This document shows, in pieces, positions 32,908 through 40,861 of a stretch of 64,000 nucleotides of DNA; positions within the stretch are counted from its first letter, which is position 1; each line of letters begins with the position of its first letter. This DNA is from Mycolicibacterium sphagni (GTDB lineage: Bacteria; Actinomycetota; Actinomycetes; Mycobacteriales; Mycobacteriaceae). Both the position numbers and the translations under genes were made by a program. The notes under the pieces were generated by a model that saw only the letters and a list, made by a program, of their open reading frames with translations, was not told where the DNA came from and searched no databases. The DNA lies in NCBI RefSeq assembly GCF_002250655.1, contig NZ_NOZR01000003.1, forward strand, positions 186,001 to 250,000. Reading direction: 5' to 3'.

Positions 32908-33126
32908 GTGTCTCACGAAAAGACTTCTGTTGTGCTGCGCAAAATTGACCGGGCGGCGAAAGTGCGGGGGATGACCTTCGTCTTTCGCCGTCCTGGCGGT
33001 AATCACAGCATTTATGACTTAGACGGCCATATGGTCACGATCCCCAATGGGTCGAAGGTGACGCGTGTGGAGTGTGTTTACCAGCAGTTGCAGGACAAGT
33101 TAGGGCGGGGTTGGTGGCGTGAGTAA
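32908..33126 (+). CDS. HicA-like small protein
   Basis: 72 aa, GTG with GAAAGG. FRRPGGNHSIYDLDGHMVT then KVTRVECVYQQLQDKLG matches the HicA/YcfA double-strand RNA-binding-like fold with its catalytic His. No HicB antitoxin gene adjoins, so a lone phage effector or adapted RNA-binding protein. Confidence 0.6.
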   Translation: MSHEKTSVVLRKIDRAAKVRGMTFVFRRPGGNHSIYDLDGHMVTIPNGSKVTRVECVYQQLQDKLGRGWWRE

Positions 33127-33532
33127 ACGGATATTGGTAACTGGTTCGCGGGACTGGTCAAATTGGGAACTGTTGCACTTAGCGCTTTACGCGCAAACCA
33201 AGCATTTCGAGGACGCGATTATCGTCCACGGGTGCGCGCCTGGCGCTGACACTATTGCCCGCCGGTATGCGGGTGGCCGGGTCGGCGTCACAGCGGAGGG
33301 CCACCCGGCGGAATGGGATAAACCGTGCGGCACCGGCTGCTATCACAGGCCGCGCTTTAAGAACGGTAAGCCTTATTGCCCGCTGCAAGGCCACTTCCGT
33401 AATCAGCTGATGGTGGATCTTGGCGCGGATTTGTGCCTGGCTTTCCCGTTGGGGGAGTCGCGTGGCACTAGGGATTGTATGAAGCGGGCTGAGCGTGCCG
33501 GTATCCGCGTGATCAATTACGGAGATGACTAG
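33119..33532 (+). CDS. SLOG-domain protein (DUF2493/YspA-like)
   Basis: 137 aa. ILVTGSRDWSNWELLHLAL, IIVHGCAPGADTIARRYA and GHFRNQLMVDLGADLCLAF are the Rossmann-like SLOG pattern. SLOG proteins bind nucleotide-derived ligands in defence or NAD/nucleotide metabolism; the ligand here is unknown. Confidence 0.8.
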   Translation: MSKRILVTGSRDWSNWELLHLALYAQTKHFEDAIIVHGCAPGADTIARRYAGGRVGVTAEGHPAEWDKPCGTGCYHRPRFKNGKPYCPLQGHFRNQLMVDLGADLCLAFPLGESRGTRDCMKRAERAGIRVINYGDD

Positions 33533-33760
33533 ATGAGTGTTCTGCATTACCAGGGCCGGGTGAGCCCGCCCCACGATGAGCTACTTGGCCCCGACAAGTT
33601 TGGTGCCTATTACGCGCCTGTAGCTGACTCGTATGACCCTGTGGCGGATGTGACGGCGGTGACTGTGCGCCCGGCGCTGAAAGAGGCGCGAGAGGCGCAC
33701 GTAGACCGCCGCAAAGAGCGGGTGCTGATCTTGGACCGGATTCGGCGGCTGTTCCTGTGA
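33533..33760 (+). CDS. Hypothetical protein
   Basis: 75 aa, starting directly after the SLOG stop. C-terminal basic helix REAHVDRRKERVLILDRIRR. Between it and the RNA ligase lies a 15-codon open frame (33757-33804) coupled at both ends, which may be a tiny gene or remnant. Confidence 0.6.
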   Translation: MSVLHYQGRVSPPHDELLGPDKFGAYYAPVADSYDPVADVTAVTVRPALKEAREAHVDRRKERVLILDRIRRLFL

Positions 33761-33800
33761 CAGCTGCGGCATGGATTGAGAAATTGGATCGGGAGATAGA

Positions 33801-35078
33801 GTGAGTTTCGACATTCCGGAGAACGTTAACTACGCGGCAACCATCGTTAAGGTGCCCGAACCGCTGCGCGTGGTCGGCTTGGACAACCTGGTTGCCATTC
33901 CGCTGTTCGGGTTTCAGTCGCTAACCCAAAAGGCTGACATTAAGGCCGGGGACCTCCGGGTGTTGTTCACTGCGGAGACGCAGCTTGATACTGAGTACGC
34001 GGCGGAAAACAACCTGTTCCGTGAGGCGACCCTGAACCGGGACGCCAACGAGACGGGCTACCTTGAGCCTAACGCCCGCGTTAAGGCGATCCGGCTGCGG
34101 AAGAACAACAGCAATGCGCTGCTTATGCCGCTGTCGTCGCTGGCCTACACCGGCTATGACGTGTCGACGCTGCAACCGGGTGACACCTTCGACAAGCTGA
34201 ACGGTCACACGATCTGCCGTAAGTACGTGGTGCCGGGTAAGGCCGTGCAGGGTTTGCCTAAGGGTCCGAAGATTCGTTCGCGGGTTGACCAGAACATTTT
34301 CAAGATGCATCTGGACACCGAGCAGCTGTTTAGGAATCTGCATCACTTCCGTGATCCTAAGTTCGTCGTGGTCACGCAGAAGTTGCATGGGACCAGCTGG
34401 CGCGGCGGTAACGTGCCGGAGCTGCGTGACAAGGGGCGGCTTGAGCGGTTCGTTAACAAGTGGCTGAAGATTTCCACGCCGGATACCCACTACAAGCACA
34501 ACTTCGGGTCACGGCGGGTCATTAAGGGCCGTCCGGACAATAACCACTTCTACGACACCGACCTGTGGACCGAATACGGTAAGAAGCTTGACGGGATGAT
34601 CCCTAAGAACTTCATCGTGTACGGCGAGCTGATCGGTTGGGTGGACGAGCGCAAGCCGATTCAGGCGGGTTACACCTACAACCTGAAGCCGGGTGCGTGC
34701 GAGCTTTACGTGTACCGGGTGGCGACGGTTAACGAAGACGGCATCATGGCCGATCTGTCGTGGGCTGGCGTTAAGGACTTCTGTGCGACGTTGGGGCTCA
34801 AGCATGTGCCGGAGCTTTGGTCGGGTTGGGTGATTACCGACGCGGACTTTGAGCACAACTTTGTCGAGCGCTGGTCGTCGCTGTATCTGGACACCCGCTA
34901 CACGGATAACCACGATAACGCGGTTCCGCTTAGCGATCCCAAGTCGGTGGACGAGGGTATCTGCGTGCGTATCGAGGGCCAGATTCCACGGGTGCTCAAG
35001 GCAAAGAGTCCGAAGTTCTTTGAGTACGAGACTAAGCAGTTGGACACTAACGAATTGAATATGGAGGATGCTGCGTGA
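33801..35078 (+). CDS. RNA ligase (DRB0094/Rnl-type)
   Basis: 425 aa, GTG start. The N-terminal ~165 residues form an OB-like module; the nucleotidyltransferase core has motif I QKLHGTSWR (Lys194), motif III FIVYGELIGW, motif IV DEGICVRIEG and motif V LKAKSPKFFEYE. Seals RNA nicks whose ends were prepared by the Pnkp-like enzyme at 28806; tRNA repair is the likely purpose given the phage tRNA set. Overlaps the ClpP-like gene by 4 nt. Confidence 0.9.
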   Translation: MSFDIPENVNYAATIVKVPEPLRVVGLDNLVAIPLFGFQSLTQKADIKAGDLRVLFTAETQLDTEYAAENNLFREATLNRDANETGYLEPNARVKAIRLRKNNSNALLMPLSSLAYTGYDVSTLQPGDTFDKLNGHTICRKYVVPGKAVQGLPKGPKIRSRVDQNIFKMHLDTEQLFRNLHHFRDPKFVVVTQKLHGTSWRGGNVPELRDKGRLERFVNKWLKISTPDTHYKHNFGSRRVIKGRPDNNHFYDTDLWTEYGKKLDGMIPKNFIVYGELIGWVDERKPIQAGYTYNLKPGACELYVYRVATVNEDGIMADLSWAGVKDFCATLGLKHVPELWSGWVITDADFEHNFVERWSSLYLDTRYTDNHDNAVPLSDPKSVDEGICVRIEGQIPRVLKAKSPKFFEYETKQLDTNELNMEDAA

Positions 35079-35737
35079 CGCTGACTACCGAGGAATTTCG
35101 GGAGGCTTACCGGGCTGAGAAGCTTGGGCAGCTGCGGGCTGAGCGTGAGTTGGCTGAGCTGCGGACCGCTCAGGCTTTGCGCGAGGAGCGCCATTTCAAC
35201 GCGACCGACGATATGGTGCGCCAGCACTATTTCATCGGTGCCGTGGATAGCGCGCACGTCAGCGCTTGCGCGCAGCACCTTGCATTCTGGGACCGTATCG
35301 ACCCGACGTGCGACATGAATGTCGAGATTCATTCGGGCGGCGGCTCTTGCTTGGCGGGCTTGAACCTGTTTGACACGCTGACCCGCTATTCGTTGCGGGG
35401 CGGCGGCAAGCACAAGCTGACTATCACTGTGCGTGGGTTGGCGGCGTCTATGGCGACGGTCTTGGTCCAGGCGGCGGATGAGCGCGTTATTGGCCCGGAG
35501 TCGTTCTTTATGGTTCACGAATTGTCCGGTCAGACGGCGGGCAAGATCGGTGAGCTTGAGGACACGATGGCTTACTACCGGAAGATGAACACCCGTATCG
35601 GCGAAATCTATGTCGAGCGGTCTAACGGTAAATGCACTCCGGAGCAGTTCACAAAGTTGTGGACTCGGCAGGATGTGTGGCTGAACGCTCAGGAGGCGTT
35701 TGGTTTTGGTTTTGTGGATCGGATTGAGGGGGCTTAA
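35075..35737 (+). CDS. ClpP-like serine protease
   Basis: 220 aa, GTG overlapping the ligase stop. After a helical N-terminus comes the crotonase-like fold: NVEIHSGGGSCLAGLNLFD, nucleophile Ser in GLAASMATVLV and catalytic His in FFMVHELSG, then a late Asp. It lies far from the head genes, so it is not an obvious capsid protease; coupling to the RNA ligase suggests a regulatory or anti-defence proteolytic role. Confidence 0.8.
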   Translation: MTLTTEEFREAYRAEKLGQLRAERELAELRTAQALREERHFNATDDMVRQHYFIGAVDSAHVSACAQHLAFWDRIDPTCDMNVEIHSGGGSCLAGLNLFDTLTRYSLRGGGKHKLTITVRGLAASMATVLVQAADERVIGPESFFMVHELSGQTAGKIGELEDTMAYYRKMNTRIGEIYVERSNGKCTPEQFTKLWTRQDVWLNAQEAFGFGFVDRIEGA

Positions 35738-35740
35738 GTA

Positions 35741-36244
35741 ATGGTGGATTGGGATTTCTCGGGGGTTGGCGCTAAGGCCCCCACGTTGCGGCCTGAGCGG
35801 GAGCCGGTCACTCCCGGCGTCAGTAAGGTGCAGGCGGTTAAGGCTCTGCGGGCCGAGTTCCCGAATCTGGGCCTTAAAGAGGCGGTCGACATTGTTGACG
35901 GTAAGGCTGCCCGTCCGGATGATCCCGAGGTTCAGTTGATTGAGCTGACTGACACCGAGCGCCGGGTGGCGGTCAAGGCGCTGTCCAGGGTCACCCTTAA
36001 CCCTGACGCCAAGGTTGACTTGATCGTGGACGCGATCAATAAGGTGCGTACCAGCGACCCGGAGGGCACCGTCCGTAAGTCGGTGGCCGGTCAGTACGCG
36101 TTCGCAGTCTCGCCGGGCACCTACCTGATCATCGAGACGGGCGACAACCCGCGCTACAAGTCCGCTAGCGAGCCTGAGGCGCGCGATATCAAGCGCTTTT
36201 GGTCGCGGGTTACCCCAGCCTCGTTTATGAGCCGTGGCGGGTAG
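35741..36244 (+). CDS. Protein with ribosomal L7/L12 C-terminal-like motif
   Basis: 167 aa. VQAVKALRAEFPNLGLKEAV DIVDGK closely follows the L7/L12 C-terminal helix pattern (IK.vRe..gLgLKEAkdlVd), the site that recruits translation GTPases. The remainder is unassigned. A phage protein mimicking L7/L12 would be unusual; similarity could be limited to this helical hairpin. Confidence 0.6.
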   Translation: MVDWDFSGVGAKAPTLRPEREPVTPGVSKVQAVKALRAEFPNLGLKEAVDIVDGKAARPDDPEVQLIELTDTERRVAVKALSRVTLNPDAKVDLIVDAINKVRTSDPEGTVRKSVAGQYAFAVSPGTYLIIETGDNPRYKSASEPEARDIKRFWSRVTPASFMSRGG

Positions 36245-36584
36245 CTGGCCCTGGCCCGAAGACACTAAGGACGACCGGCTGCGCCGGATCATTGATCACT
36301 ACCGGGACGCGCTCGCTGATATCGACCTAGAAGCGTGCTTAGGGGTCGACAAGCTGATGGTTGATTACGGTCAGCCGTGGGTGTGTGACAACACGGTGGT
36401 GGACGTTAACGCGATGGTCCCGGCCCGGTGGTTCTTTGAGAAGTACGGCATCCCGGAGTGGAATATTCGGGATTGGTCGCGGCGGCATCCGGAGCGCATT
36501 CGGAAGCACAAGGCTGCGAATGGTCGGACTTTGTTTCGGGTGGGGGATGTCCTGACGTACAACGCCACAAAGGGTAGCCAATGA
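36234..36584 (+). CDS. Hypothetical DNA-binding protein
   Basis: 116 aa, GTG start overlapping the previous gene by 11 nt. RWFFEKYGIPEWNIRDWSRR then KHKAANGRTLFRVGDVL resembles an excisionase-type helix plus wing. Overlaps the next ATG (ATGA). Confidence 0.6.
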   Translation: MAGSWPWPEDTKDDRLRRIIDHYRDALADIDLEACLGVDKLMVDYGQPWVCDNTVVDVNAMVPARWFFEKYGIPEWNIRDWSRRHPERIRKHKAANGRTLFRVGDVLTYNATKGSQ

Positions 36585-36739
36585 AAATGATGGTTCAGGT
36601 TCTAAACGTGCCCGACATGGATTGCTTAGAGCAAGCGGAGCTATTGGTGGAGCTTCGCCAGTCGGTTATCGACAAGATGCAGCAGAAAGGCCATCCGTTT
36701 GGCTCGGGCTATTCGGTGTGGGCTTTCTATGACGACTAG
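36581..36739 (+). CDS. Small protein (52 aa)
   Basis: ATGA overlap with the previous gene. Contains NVPDMDCLEQAELLVELRQS; helical, no motif. Good coupling supports it. Confidence 0.6.
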   Translation: MKMMVQVLNVPDMDCLEQAELLVELRQSVIDKMQQKGHPFGSGYSVWAFYDD

Positions 36740-36786
36740 CGCTGTAGTTCTTTTGTAAGCGTGCTAATGTTTTTGTAGGGAGAACT

Positions 36787-37206
36787 ATGTCTTGGCTGCC
36801 CTTATCTGGTGCCGATGGGTTCTTTATCAGCGATCAGGGGAAGTTCAAATCTCCGACTGGCCGCATCTTGAGCGAGTTCACCATTAACGGCTCCACGCGG
36901 GCCGTCAAGGTTCGCAAAAAGACGGTTCAGGTACATCTGGCGGTGCTGACCACGTTTGTCGGTCCACGGCCCCCTGGGGGCGTTCCCTGGTGGTCGAATG
37001 GCGACCCTACGGACAACCGGCTGGTGAATCTGAAGTGGCATGTGCCGAACAGTGATGAGGCTGAGGTTTTGGTGCGGGTGAATCGCTGCCGGAACGGTCA
37101 TGTCTATTCGCGGGAGAACACGAAACATTGGGGCACCGGTCACCGGATTTGTTTGGACTGTGAAAAGGGCCATCCCCCGGTGACGCAACTTCCAGAGGTT
37201 CTGTAA
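36787..37206 (+). CDS. HNH_3-like protein, catalytic His apparently lost
   Basis: 139 aa, AGGGAG site. VQVHLAVLTTFVGPRPPGG and NGDPTDNRLVNLKWHV follow the HNH_3 layout, but the His of the usual N/D-H is replaced in GVPWWSNGD. A second zinc-type motif NRCRNGHVYSRENTK ... ICLDCEKGH follows. May bind DNA without cutting. Confidence 0.65.
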   Translation: MSWLPLSGADGFFISDQGKFKSPTGRILSEFTINGSTRAVKVRKKTVQVHLAVLTTFVGPRPPGGVPWWSNGDPTDNRLVNLKWHVPNSDEAEVLVRVNRCRNGHVYSRENTKHWGTGHRICLDCEKGHPPVTQLPEVL

Positions 37207-37213
37207 AGAGGAT

Positions 37214-37330
37214 TAGCGCGCCCGGTAAGGCTGGCTTTTAAACCGGAAGTCCTTATCGGTTCTGGCTGCGCTAGGGCGGTGCTCTCGGACGGCTGGCCTG
37301 AACGGGACGGCTCTATCAGGGAGCACCGCC
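37214..37330 (+). ncRNA. Structured RNA candidate (two stacked stem-loops)
   Basis: TAGCGC (37214-37219) pairs with GCGCTA (37268-37273) around CCGGTAAGG/CCTTATCGG and an inner CTGG/CCGG. The second stem-loop is a perfect 10-bp GGCGGTGCTC (37275-37284) with GAGCACCGCC (37321-37330). Fills the gap before the next gene; could be a leader or attenuator. Confidence 0.4.
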
Positions 37331-37350
37331 TTACTTACTTAGGGGGTGCA

Positions 37351-37620
37351 TTGAAGCCGTCCGACATCGCGTGGCTCGCACTCACTGGCGGGATCATCGC
37401 CTATGAGATTGCGTGTCCGCCGGGGGAGCTTCTTAGCGAAGGTTGGGACAGATACGTAGAGAGTCACCCGATCCTGGCGCGCGCTGTGCCGGTGATCGTG
37501 GCTCTGCATTTAATCAACGCACTTCCGGGTGGTTTAGACCCGTTTGTGGCGGTTGGGAGAATTTATCTTGACTGGTTTGGAGCTAGTTTCCGCCGTAATG
37601 CTTTTTATCGGCGGCGTTAA
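37351..37620 (+). CDS. Small membrane protein
   Basis: 89 aa, TTG with GGGGG. Membrane segments IAWLALTGGIIAYEIACPPG and ARAVPVIVALHLINALPGG; basic C-terminus. Overlaps the peptidase-like gene by 53 nt. Could be holin-like, but it is far from the late genes. Confidence 0.6.
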   Translation: MKPSDIAWLALTGGIIAYEIACPPGELLSEGWDRYVESHPILARAVPVIVALHLINALPGGLDPFVAVGRIYLDWFGASFRRNAFYRRR

Positions 37621-37966
37621 CGGTACACCGTATATCTCGGGTGGCAATTCCCCGGCGGGTACTGATTGTAGTGGTTTAGCGTCGTGGGTTTCCAACATTG
37701 CTGTTGGCCGCGATCCGTTTAGCGGCAGGTTTGACACTCATAGTGAGGCGGCGGCTCTTAGGGAGCGTGGCTTTGTTGATGGGGATAAGCCTGGTGCTTT
37801 GGTGATCGGTTGGAACTCTAAGCACACGGCGGTCACGTTGCCGGATGGCACAAACATTTCCTCAGGTGAACGTGGCGGCGTTGCGGTTGGTGGCGGGGGA
37901 GCTTACCAGGCGCAGTTTACGCACCACATGTATTTGCCGGGGTCGGAGGAACGGGGAATTGACTAA
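37568..37966 (+). CDS. NlpC/P60-like cysteine peptidase
   Basis: 132 aa, TTG with GGGAGA. N-terminal hydrophobic segment then AGTDCSGLASWVSNIAVG (nucleophile Cys) and WNSKHTAVTLPDGTNIS (catalytic His), the NlpC/P60 arrangement. Probably cleaves peptidoglycan stem peptides. Its early-region location and membrane-protein neighbour are unusual for an endolysin. Confidence 0.65.
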   Translation: MTGLELVSAVMLFIGGVNGTPYISGGNSPAGTDCSGLASWVSNIAVGRDPFSGRFDTHSEAAALRERGFVDGDKPGALVIGWNSKHTAVTLPDGTNISSGERGGVAVGGGGAYQAQFTHHMYLPGSEERGID

Positions 37967-38345
37967 GGAAACGGTCTGCCAAGAGGCTGAGCGGATTATC
38001 AACGGGCAGCGTCAGCAGGACTATGGCGATACCGCGCAGAACTGGAACCGGATTGCTGAGCTTTGGTCGGCGTATCTAGGTACGAAGATTTCCGCGTTGG
38101 ATGCGATTAACTTGCTGCTGCTGATGAAGGTGTCGCGCGCTAAGCGTGGTTATCACCGGGATTCGTATGTGGACACTGCGGGCTATGCGGGCCTTGCTGA
38201 AAAGATTAATTCGGCTGAGCAGCCAAAGGCGCAGGCGGTGCTGCCCAGTATCCACGACACTCACGTTTACACCGGCCCTATGGGCGCGGGTCTGGTCACC
38301 GATCACATGAAGGCTATGGCCGCTGGGCCAAAGGCGTTCGCGTGA
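37959..38345 (+). CDS. DUF6378-like protein
   Basis: 128 aa, TTG with GGAGG. QQDYGDTAQNWNRIAELWSA YLG and DAINLLLLMKVSRAKRGYHR DSYVDTAGYAG match the DUF6378 pattern common in phages. Role unknown. Confidence 0.7.
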   Translation: MTKETVCQEAERIINGQRQQDYGDTAQNWNRIAELWSAYLGTKISALDAINLLLLMKVSRAKRGYHRDSYVDTAGYAGLAEKINSAEQPKAQAVLPSIHDTHVYTGPMGAGLVTDHMKAMAAGPKAFA

Positions 38346-39127
38346 GCGCCAAGGTCCTAATCCTTGACATTGAGACGCAGCGCGCCATTGTCGAGACGTT
38401 CGGCCTGTTTAAGCAGTTCATTGGCATTGACCAGGTGCAGACCCCTACGCGGGTGTTGTGCTTCGCCGCTAAGTGGCGTGACGACGACAAGGTGATCTTC
38501 AAGGCCGCTTGGGCGGACTATGACGACGATGCTTACCGGCGCATGATGCAAGCCGCTTTCGACCTGCTGAATGAAGCCGATATCGTGGTCACTTGGAATG
38601 GTGACCGGTTCGACCTGCAATGGTTTGAAGCCGAGTTCATTCGCCTGGGTCTGGGCCGCCCGCTTCCGTACAAGTCGATTGACTTGATTAAGACTGTTAG
38701 GCGCTGGTTTAAGGGTGGGCTTATGTCCATGAAACTTGACTGGTCGTCTCGCATGATCCTTAAGGATCGCAAGGTTCATCACGGCGGGTCCGATCTTTGG
38801 TGGGATATCCGGCATGGGACGCGGGCTGAGCAGCGCGCGGCGCAGAAGCTTATGCGTGAGTACAACGAACATGATGTGGTTTTGACCGGTCGTTTGTTTG
38901 AACAGCATTTGCCGTGGTTGACGAACCTGAATTTGGCTTTGTATGAGGACACCGTTGATGACGGTGAGTTGCATTGCACTAAGTGCAATGGCACGAACTT
39001 GAAGAAAGACGGCGTTAAGGCGTATGTCACTGCTGCGGGTGTCTATCAGATGCATCGTTGTAATGACTGTGGCGCGACTTCGCGCGGTAAGCGTATTCGG
39101 AGCACTACTGAATTGAGGTCGGTGTGA
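38342..39127 (+). CDS. 3'-5' exonuclease (RNase H-like fold) with zinc ribbon
   Basis: 261 aa, GTG overlapping the previous stop. Exo motifs LILDIET (DxE), VVTWNGDRFDLQW and YNEHDVVLT (YxxxD) are intact. The C-terminus holds a zinc ribbon (HCTKCNGTNLK ... HRCNDCGAT). Resembles the exonuclease domain of family B polymerases or phage proofreading-type nucleases; no polymerase domain is attached. Confidence 0.8.
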   Translation: MSAKVLILDIETQRAIVETFGLFKQFIGIDQVQTPTRVLCFAAKWRDDDKVIFKAAWADYDDDAYRRMMQAAFDLLNEADIVVTWNGDRFDLQWFEAEFIRLGLGRPLPYKSIDLIKTVRRWFKGGLMSMKLDWSSRMILKDRKVHHGGSDLWWDIRHGTRAEQRAAQKLMREYNEHDVVLTGRLFEQHLPWLTNLNLALYEDTVDDGELHCTKCNGTNLKKDGVKAYVTAAGVYQMHRCNDCGATSRGKRIRSTTELRSV

Positions 39128-39417
39128 GTTCATGGGCATTGCCAGCTGATCCGTTGGCTAAGCCGAAGTGGAGTGGCGTTATTTACGCTAAGAATCATCC
39201 TGAGGGGGGCCGTATCCGTGAGGGGTTCGGCCTTGACGGGTGGTTGGTGACTACGCCTCGCGGCGGTAAGCATTTCGGTCGCGGGTTTGCGCCGGGTTCG
39301 ATTGCACCGCGTCTGCTGCTAGTGGGAGACATTGATGTCTCCAAGGATTCGCTGCAAGCGTTGACCGTTCTTTGGTCCGACACGATGGTAACTGTTGGGC
39401 GGATCGGCACTGCGTAA
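39124..39417 (+). CDS. Hypothetical protein
   Basis: 97 aa, GTG overlapping the previous stop. GGKHFGRGFAPGSIAPRLLL; Gly-rich, no motif recognised. Confidence 0.6.
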   Translation: MSSWALPADPLAKPKWSGVIYAKNHPEGGRIREGFGLDGWLVTTPRGGKHFGRGFAPGSIAPRLLLVGDIDVSKDSLQALTVLWSDTMVTVGRIGTA

Positions 39418-39686
39418 TGAGCCAGAAGTTCGCTGTCTTAGCGGGGTCACTGGAGCGCGCTAAGGCGCTGTTCCGCGAGTTCGGCTGGGAGCAGGGTCAC
39501 GATAGGGCTTTCGGGCGGTCTAAGTGGGGCGTGGATATTCGTGGGCAGAGGTTCGATTTGCTGCTGATTGATGAGACCGCACTGCCGCTCGATGGCGATA
39601 CGTTTGCCGCGTGCCGCGCGGCGGTCTGTGGTGGAAACGCTTATGTGTTGCGGACTGTTCAGCCTGGGGATTTAGTGGGGAGATAA
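39417..39686 (+). CDS. Hypothetical protein
   Basis: 89 aa, start fused to the previous stop (TAATG). AKALFREFGWEQGHDRAFGR then FDLLLIDETALPLDG. No family recognised. Confidence 0.6.
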   Translation: MSQKFAVLAGSLERAKALFREFGWEQGHDRAFGRSKWGVDIRGQRFDLLLIDETALPLDGDTFAACRAAVCGGNAYVLRTVQPGDLVGR

Positions 39687-39691
39687 AAGAG

Positions 39692-39877
39692 ATGAAGCCT
39701 GTTGCGCGGCCTAATGTGATGCGCCAAATGATTTTGGGTGCTCTGCTCGATAATAAGCAGGTGTTTGTTCCGCCTGCCGATAAGGACTCGGGATTGCCAG
39801 GGTCTTGGCGTCCTACTTTGGCTAACAATGTATCTGCTTTGAATGTGGATCGCATGGCCCGTCGTTGGATTAAGTAA
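39692..39877 (+). CDS. Hypothetical protein
   Basis: 61 aa, GGGAGA site. MRQMILGALLDNKQVFVPPA; no motif. Stop fused to the next ATG. Confidence 0.6.
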   Translation: MKPVARPNVMRQMILGALLDNKQVFVPPADKDSGLPGSWRPTLANNVSALNVDRMARRWIK

Positions 39878-40050
39878 TGGGTAAGCCTGGGGATACTTCG
39901 CCGGGGCTTGCTGCGGCGGCCGGTTTCGGCATTGTGAGTGCTGGGCTTGAGTATGCGCGCGCTAAGGGCGATGATCCTGGGCTTATTGATGAGCTTGAAG
40001 GTGTTCTGCTTATTCATGCTCGGCGGCTTGTGGATTTGGACGATGAGTAG
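39877..40050 (+). CDS. Small protein (57 aa)
   Basis: Start fused to the previous stop and overlapping the next ATG by 8 nt. Contains GLIDELEGVLLIHARRLVDL, an amphipathic helix. No family recognised. Confidence 0.6.
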   Translation: MGKPGDTSPGLAAAAGFGIVSAGLEYARAKGDDPGLIDELEGVLLIHARRLVDLDDE

Positions 40051-40264
40051 GGACGCTGCGCGGGCTCGGCAAGAGTTGCGCCGTTCTAACGCGGCTGTCC
40101 CGCACCGTAACCGTTATCGAGAGGCTAAGGCTGGCTTGATCACGCCTGGTGGGAATCCGGTTTGCCTTGTTTGTGGCGATTGGTATGGCCCGCCTTGGCG
40201 GCATGATTGCGAGGTTGACGATGCCGGGGAACCTCCGGAAGAAAGGTGCAACGGGCAAGACTGA
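40043..40264 (+). CDS. Small zinc-binding protein
   Basis: 73 aa. NPVCLVCGDWYGPPWRHDCE gives a CxxC plus H/C site after a basic N-terminus. Overlaps the HNH gene by 44 nt. Function unknown. Confidence 0.55.
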   Translation: MSRDAARARQELRRSNAAVPHRNRYREAKAGLITPGGNPVCLVCGDWYGPPWRHDCEVDDAGEPPEERCNGQD

Positions 40265-40640
40265 GGCCGACTACCTGAGGGCTCGTCGCCGGGTGCTGCG
40301 TGAGTCGCAGATTTGCGCGTACCCGCCGTGCCGTAAGGCTATTGACCTGAACTTGAAGCCGATTTGTCAGTTCGTTGATACGTCACTGTTCACGGTTGAG
40401 ACTGCGCATTTGATTCCGCTTACTTGTGGTGATGATTGCCGCAAGTTGAAGCACGCTCGTAAGTCTAATCCGTGGGGACCTTCGGCTAACCACAAAGTTC
40501 CGGTGTCTTCGTTGCCGCCGGATTCACCTTTGCTCGCCTCTGCTAAGAATCTTGAGCCTATGCATTTGAAGTGCAATAAGGATTTGGGGGATGGCGGCGT
40601 TACGCCTAGACATAAAACCTCTAGAGATTGGTTTGCATGA
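40221..40640 (+). CDS. HNH endonuclease-like protein
   Basis: 139 aa. QICAYPPCRKAIDLNLKP, TVETAHLIPLTCGDDCRK and LEPMHLKCNKDLGDG form a split HNH/zinc core common in actinophages. Basic N-terminus for DNA contact. Confidence 0.7.
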   Translation: MPGNLRKKGATGKTEADYLRARRRVLRESQICAYPPCRKAIDLNLKPICQFVDTSLFTVETAHLIPLTCGDDCRKLKHARKSNPWGPSANHKVPVSSLPPDSPLLASAKNLEPMHLKCNKDLGDGGVTPRHKTSRDWFA

Positions 40641-40861
40641 TGTCTGATATCGCTCCGGATGATAAGGGGAACATCCTTGTCGGTGAGCTTCGGATCATTC
40701 AGTACGTTGACCCGGATGGGAATCTGAATACGGTGGATTTCTCGCAGGGGCATGGCGGTGCTGAGCTTACGGAGGATCAGTATTCCAAGCTGATTGATTG
40801 GGCGCACGCGTTCAATTTGGCTCCTAAGGTGGCCGCGATTCTTGCGGGGTCTAGTGACTAG
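40637..40861 (+). CDS. Hypothetical acidic protein
   Basis: 74 aa, ATGA overlap with the previous gene. ILVGELRIIQYVDPDGNLNT then an acidic helix. No motif recognised. Confidence 0.6.
   Translation: MMSDIAPDDKGNILVGELRIIQYVDPDGNLNTVDFSQGHGGAELTEDQYSKLIDWAHAFNLAPKVAAILAGSSD

Noticed and set aside
33757..33804. 15-codon gene between 33533-33760 and the RNA ligase
   Set aside because: Coupled at both ends but too short and featureless to support as a gene.
34898..36292. 464-codon leftward frame over the ClpP-like gene
   Set aside because: Shadow of the sense genes, which have catalytic motifs and tight overlaps.
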